A stretch of DNA of 64,000 nucleotides from an uncultured Lachnospiraceae bacterium (GTDB lineage: Bacteria > Bacillota > Clostridia > Lachnospirales > Lachnospiraceae), in NCBI GenBank assembly GCA_902476645.1, contig CABSEG010000001.1, positions 54,550 to 118,549 on the forward strand, read 5' to 3'. Made by a program: the position numbers and the translations under genes. This document shows, in pieces, positions 61,725-64,000 of this stretch; position 1 is the first letter of the stretch, and every line of letters starts with the position of its first letter. The notes beneath the pieces are model-generated. The model saw nothing but the letters and a program-made list of their open reading frames with translations. It was not told where the DNA came from and ran no database searches.

Positions 61725-62458
61725 TGAAATTACAACAGTTATTAAGCCTCACCAGAAAGGCTGTGGATGAATACTCTATGATTGAGAAGGGAGACCGGAT
61801 TGCCGTTGGCATCTCCGGTGGCAAAGACAGCCTGACGCTTCTTTATGCTTTAAACGGTCTGCGCCGCTTCTACCCGAAACCTTTTGAGATCGAAGCCGTC
61901 ACGGTAGATCTTGGATTTGAAGGCTTCTGCCTGGAGCCCATCAAACAACTCTGTGAGGAATTGGGTGTACCCTACACCATCGTAAAAACCCAGATCGGTA
62001 GGATTATTTTCGAGGAACGCAAGGAATCCAATCCCTGCTCTCTCTGCGCCAAAATGCGAAAGGGAGCTTTCAATGAACGCATCCGGGAACTGGGCTGTAA
62101 TAAAGTTGCCTACGCCCACCACAAGGATGACGTGGTGGAAACCATGCTCCTGTCTTTGATCTTTGAAGGCCGCTTTCATACGTTTTCCCCAAGAACCTAT
62201 CTGGACCGGACGGATCTGACCTTGATCCGCCCCCTACTGTACGTGGATGAAGCAGATATCATCGGCTTTCAGCATAAGTATCAGCTTCCTGTGGCCAAGA
62301 GCCCCTGTCCGGCTGACGGGTATACGAAGCGGGAATATGCTAAGACGCTGCTTCGCAGACTGAATCAGGAGCAACCTGGCGTGAAAGCCCGGATGTTTAC
62401 CGCCATCCAGAATCAAAATCTGGAAGGATGGCCTCCCAGAATTCCCCACAAGCGTTAG
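61724..62458 (+). CDS. TtcA-like PP-loop ATPase (tRNA thiolation type)
   Basis: 244 aa from ATG 61724 (GGAG 6 nt upstream). PP-loop AVGISGGKDSLTLLY, then CSLCAKMRKGAFN, YAHHKDDVVETMLLSL and the downstream Cys in KSPCPADG. This is the TtcA/TtuA pattern: adenylation of a tRNA base followed by sulfur transfer with an Fe-S cluster. A specific tRNA position cannot be assigned. Overlap with tetR suggests cotranscription, not shared function. Confidence 0.85.
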   Translation: MKLQQLLSLTRKAVDEYSMIEKGDRIAVGISGGKDSLTLLYALNGLRRFYPKPFEIEAVTVDLGFEGFCLEPIKQLCEELGVPYTIVKTQIGRIIFEERKESNPCSLCAKMRKGAFNERIRELGCNKVAYAHHKDDVVETMLLSLIFEGRFHTFSPRTYLDRTDLTLIRPLLYVDEADIIGFQHKYQLPVAKSPCPADGYTKREYAKTLLRRLNQEQPGVKARMFTAIQNQNLEGWPPRIPHKR

Positions 62459-62491
62459 GTTCATCTTTCCGTTTATCTGCCTGTGTTTTTC

Positions 62492-62698
62492 TTATTGCTC
62501 AGAGAGCGCCTCTGCTTTTAGCTGGCGCTTCTTTTTTGTCATCAGGCCGCCAATCCGTCCCGTTTCTTTGGCTGACAAGGATTTCCAGCCGCCTTTTAAC
62601 ACTTGATCCAAAAGGCCTAGTTCCTCGGCAATCTCATATTTTAACTCCTCCTCGGGCGTTAAATGCTCCAAATCTGGTTTCTTTTCTTTTTTACTCAT
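62492..62698 (-). CDS. Small acid-soluble spore protein, alpha/beta type
   Basis: 68 aa. Contains LKYEIAEELGLLDQVLKGGW and KSLSAKETGRIGGLMTKK, the two conserved helices of alpha/beta-type SASPs, including the GPR-protease-site-like Glu and the GRIGG DNA-binding turn. SASPs coat forespore DNA against UV and heat. Start ATG 62698 has AAAGGGG about 12 nt upstream, with a hairpin arm in between. Expected to be forespore (sigma-G) controlled; I could not identify that promoter with confidence. Confidence 0.85.
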   Translation of the reverse strand: MSKKEKKPDLEHLTPEEELKYEIAEELGLLDQVLKGGWKSLSAKETGRIGGLMTKKKRQLKAEALSEQ

Positions 62699-62746
62699 AA
62701 ATAAGCCATACCCCTTTCTTTCTTTTCCTGGAGTATGGCCTTATTT
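62699..62746 (-). terminator. Hairpin between pspC-like gene and SASP gene
   Basis: Stem AAATAA-G-CCATAC / GTATGG-CC-TTATTT (one bulge) directly adjoining the SASP ATG; the loop holds GAAAGAAAGGGG, the SASP ribosome site. It may end the PspC transcript and/or occlude SASP translation on read-through mRNA. Confidence 0.5.
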
Positions 62747-62753
62747 TTAAGAC

Positions 62754-62942
62754 TTATTCATATTTATTTGGTATAATGATAGCTGCTACCAGATAAATAA
62801 TGATCCCCGTGGTGGTACAGCCTAACAATACCATCAAAAGTCGAATCAGTGTGGGATCCACATTCAAGTACTCCCCGATTCCTCCACACACTCCACAGAT
62901 CACTCGATTGTCCTGTGATTTATATAATCGTTTCGGTTCCAT
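62754..62942 (-). CDS. PspC domain membrane protein
   Basis: 62 aa, the minimal PspC form. N-terminal RLYKSQDNRVICGVCGGIGEYLNVDPTLIRL and one TM helix (LLMVLLGCTTTGIIIYLVAAIIIP). PspC domains act in membrane-stress sensing. Follows the DUF4097 gene by 16 nt, a frequent Bacillota cluster. Confidence 0.9.
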   Translation of the reverse strand: MEPKRLYKSQDNRVICGVCGGIGEYLNVDPTLIRLLMVLLGCTTTGIIIYLVAAIIIPNKYE

Positions 62943-62958
62943 ATCTTATACTCCTTTC

Positions 62959-63765
62959 TCAATGCTCAAATTCTACTGTTACTTCTCCCATACCGCAGTC
63001 TACTTTCATAAGCCTGCCTGCGCGGTTGGAGATCTTTTGATCTCCTGCAACTCCACCGATGGATAAGTCTCCTACCTGTACTTCCCCCATACCGCAGGTC
63101 AATTCATAGTCAAAATCCTTTTGGCGATTGGTCAGATCCGCAGTAATGGATCCCATACCACACTCAAAACGGGTGTCTCCTTCCAGTCCCCCCTGGTAAA
63201 TCAGCTCTCCCATGCCACACTGAAACTCACTCTTTCCAAGCACATCTCCTTCCAGAGTGGCGCTTCCTGCCCCGCATAGCACTCCCATGTTTTTGGTCTG
63301 GAAGCCAACCACTTCCAGATTTCCCATGGTTACATGCAGATTCAGCTTATGGAACTCCAGCTCCCTTGGAATTTCCACAGTGATCACAGAATCCTTTTTT
63401 CCAGTGCGAAAATATCGTTTATTTTTATCCTCTATCTTTAAGGTCTTACCATCCATACTGCATTGAAAGCTGGGATAGACATCTCTCCCTGTGACTACTA
63501 CCTGATCTTTGTCACTCTCCTCAATGCGCACGTCACCTGCCTCCACTTCTAACTCCAGACTTTCCACCTGGTCAAAGGACTGTTCAAAATCTTTTCTTTC
63601 TCCCTGATCCACCACAATCTTTCTGGTGTGGTGGTTCCAGCTAACTGAGGTGTTTTCCAACTCTTCCCAGCTTACGCCAAGCACGATGGAAGTAATGCAC
63701 AGGCTAAGGCCCACACAGCCTAACACTACAGCCACAATCAGACAAATTTTTGTAAACCTTCTCAT
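62959..63765 (-). CDS. DUF4097 beta-repeat envelope protein
   Basis: 268 aa from ATG 63765 (GGAGGGAG upstream). One N-terminal TM helix (ICLIVAVVLGCVGLSLCITSIVLGVSW), then a DUF4097 beta-helix with recurring CGMGE/CGMGS turns about every 20-35 residues (ECGMGSITADL, TCGMGEVQVG, DCGMGEVTVEF). Extracellular; function unknown, usually with PspC and HAAS-type anti-sigma/PadR partners in cell-envelope stress loci. Confidence 0.85.
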   Translation of the reverse strand: MRRFTKICLIVAVVLGCVGLSLCITSIVLGVSWEELENTSVSWNHHTRKIVVDQGERKDFEQSFDQVESLELEVEAGDVRIEESDKDQVVVTGRDVYPSFQCSMDGKTLKIEDKNKRYFRTGKKDSVITVEIPRELEFHKLNLHVTMGNLEVVGFQTKNMGVLCGAGSATLEGDVLGKSEFQCGMGELIYQGGLEGDTRFECGMGSITADLTNRQKDFDYELTCGMGEVQVGDLSIGGVAGDQKISNRAGRLMKVDCGMGEVTVEFEH

Positions 63766-64000
63766 GCACGTCTCCCTCCTCTCCGTATCCATTTGCTGCA
63801 CGTATTGATGATTCCCCGCACTGCCCATGGGACGAACTTACCGGCAATCCAGATCGTGGCGACAGCCAGTAAAAGTCCGATCGCCAGAGCAATCATAGCT
63901 CCTCCCAGCATCAGGCATCCCACCGCCGGAGACGCCCACATGGCTGCGATACCGGCCACGAAAAGGGCCACGCCCCCAATCAGGGCGGCCAGTGTGGATG
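63762..64000 (-). CDS. Membrane protein, DUF1700/HAAS-like, C-terminal part
   Basis: Runs off the right edge; the frame is open to position 64000. The visible part has two or three TM helices (LIGGVALFVAGIAAMWASPAVG, LGGAMIALAIGLLLAVATIWIAG) and the end KFVPWAVRGIINTCSKWIRRGGRRA. This matches the C-terminus of DUF1700/HAAS signalling-type proteins that precede DUF4097 genes. Overlaps the DUF4097 start by 4 nt. A GTG at 63971 would give 69 aa but is probably internal. Confidence 0.65.
   Translation of the reverse strand, partial: STLAALIGGVALFVAGIAAMWASPAVGCLMLGGAMIALAIGLLLAVATIWIAGKFVPWAVRGIINTCSKWIRRGGRRA

Overview
The window looks like chromosome of a spore-forming, strictly anaerobic Bacillota in class Clostridia, most like a gut Lachnospiraceae (Blautia/Dorea/Ruminococcus-type). 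The basis is a complete spoIIIA sporulation operon, an alpha/beta-type spore DNA-binding protein (SASP), the Gram-positive replicative polymerase PolC, strong GGAGG ribosome sites, near-consensus sigma-A promoters, a HydE-type [FeFe]-hydrogenase maturase, and gut-type families (ASST arylsulfotransferases, YesM/YesN regulators, a very large secreted GH2 enzyme, DUF5688, DUF4358). The genus is inference.

Layout. 1-5.5 kb: two ASST paralogues, a lipoprotein and an OmpR-type two-component system; the lipoprotein and second ASST share a near-identical promoter. 5.5-12.4 kb: prfC, then spoIIIAH to spoIIIAA. 12.4-13.6 kb: a transcription unit with a perfect promoter and terminator but only tiny ORFs. 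13.6-26.6 kb: carbamate kinase, a small coiled-coil protein, metAA, cls, ligA, an rluF-like gene, an SH3 membrane protein, tRNA-Arg(CCG), a DUF5688 gene, efp, an M24 peptidase, a YqeG-type phosphatase and a patatin. 26.6-36.5 kb: polC (broken), ispG, ilvE, aroK, aroE and a MATE exporter. 36.5-47.5 kb: a YesN/YesM pair, a membrane-anchored solute-binding protein and a 1982-aa GH2 enzyme. 47.6-53.3 kb: folA, thyA, a DHHW protein and an MBOAT acyltransferase, divergent from an SGNH hydrolase and a DUF4358 lipoprotein (a probable envelope O-acetylation locus). 53.3-55.1 kb: an IS3-family element. 55-64 kb: hydE, a heptad-repeat secreted protein with an MMPL exporter under a divergent TetR, a TtcA-like ATPase, a SASP, and a PspC/DUF4097/membrane-protein cluster.

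How the genes connect. Three regulatory circuits can be read from the DNA. (1) The GH2 gene and the YesM-YesN operon carry the same paired direct-repeat operator at the same distance from the -10, so they are probably one regulon, with the anchored binding protein as a likely co-sensor; no ABC transporter is present. (2) Two palindromes bracket the MMPL promoter opposite tetR. (3) A TCACA-N6-TCACA promoter element is shared by the lipoprotein and an ASST gene next to an OmpR-type regulator.

The IS sits in the loop of what reads as the hydE terminator. Three genes (ASST, spoIIIAH, polC) are interrupted by frame changes. Because polC is essential in Bacillota, sequence or assembly error must be considered for all three.
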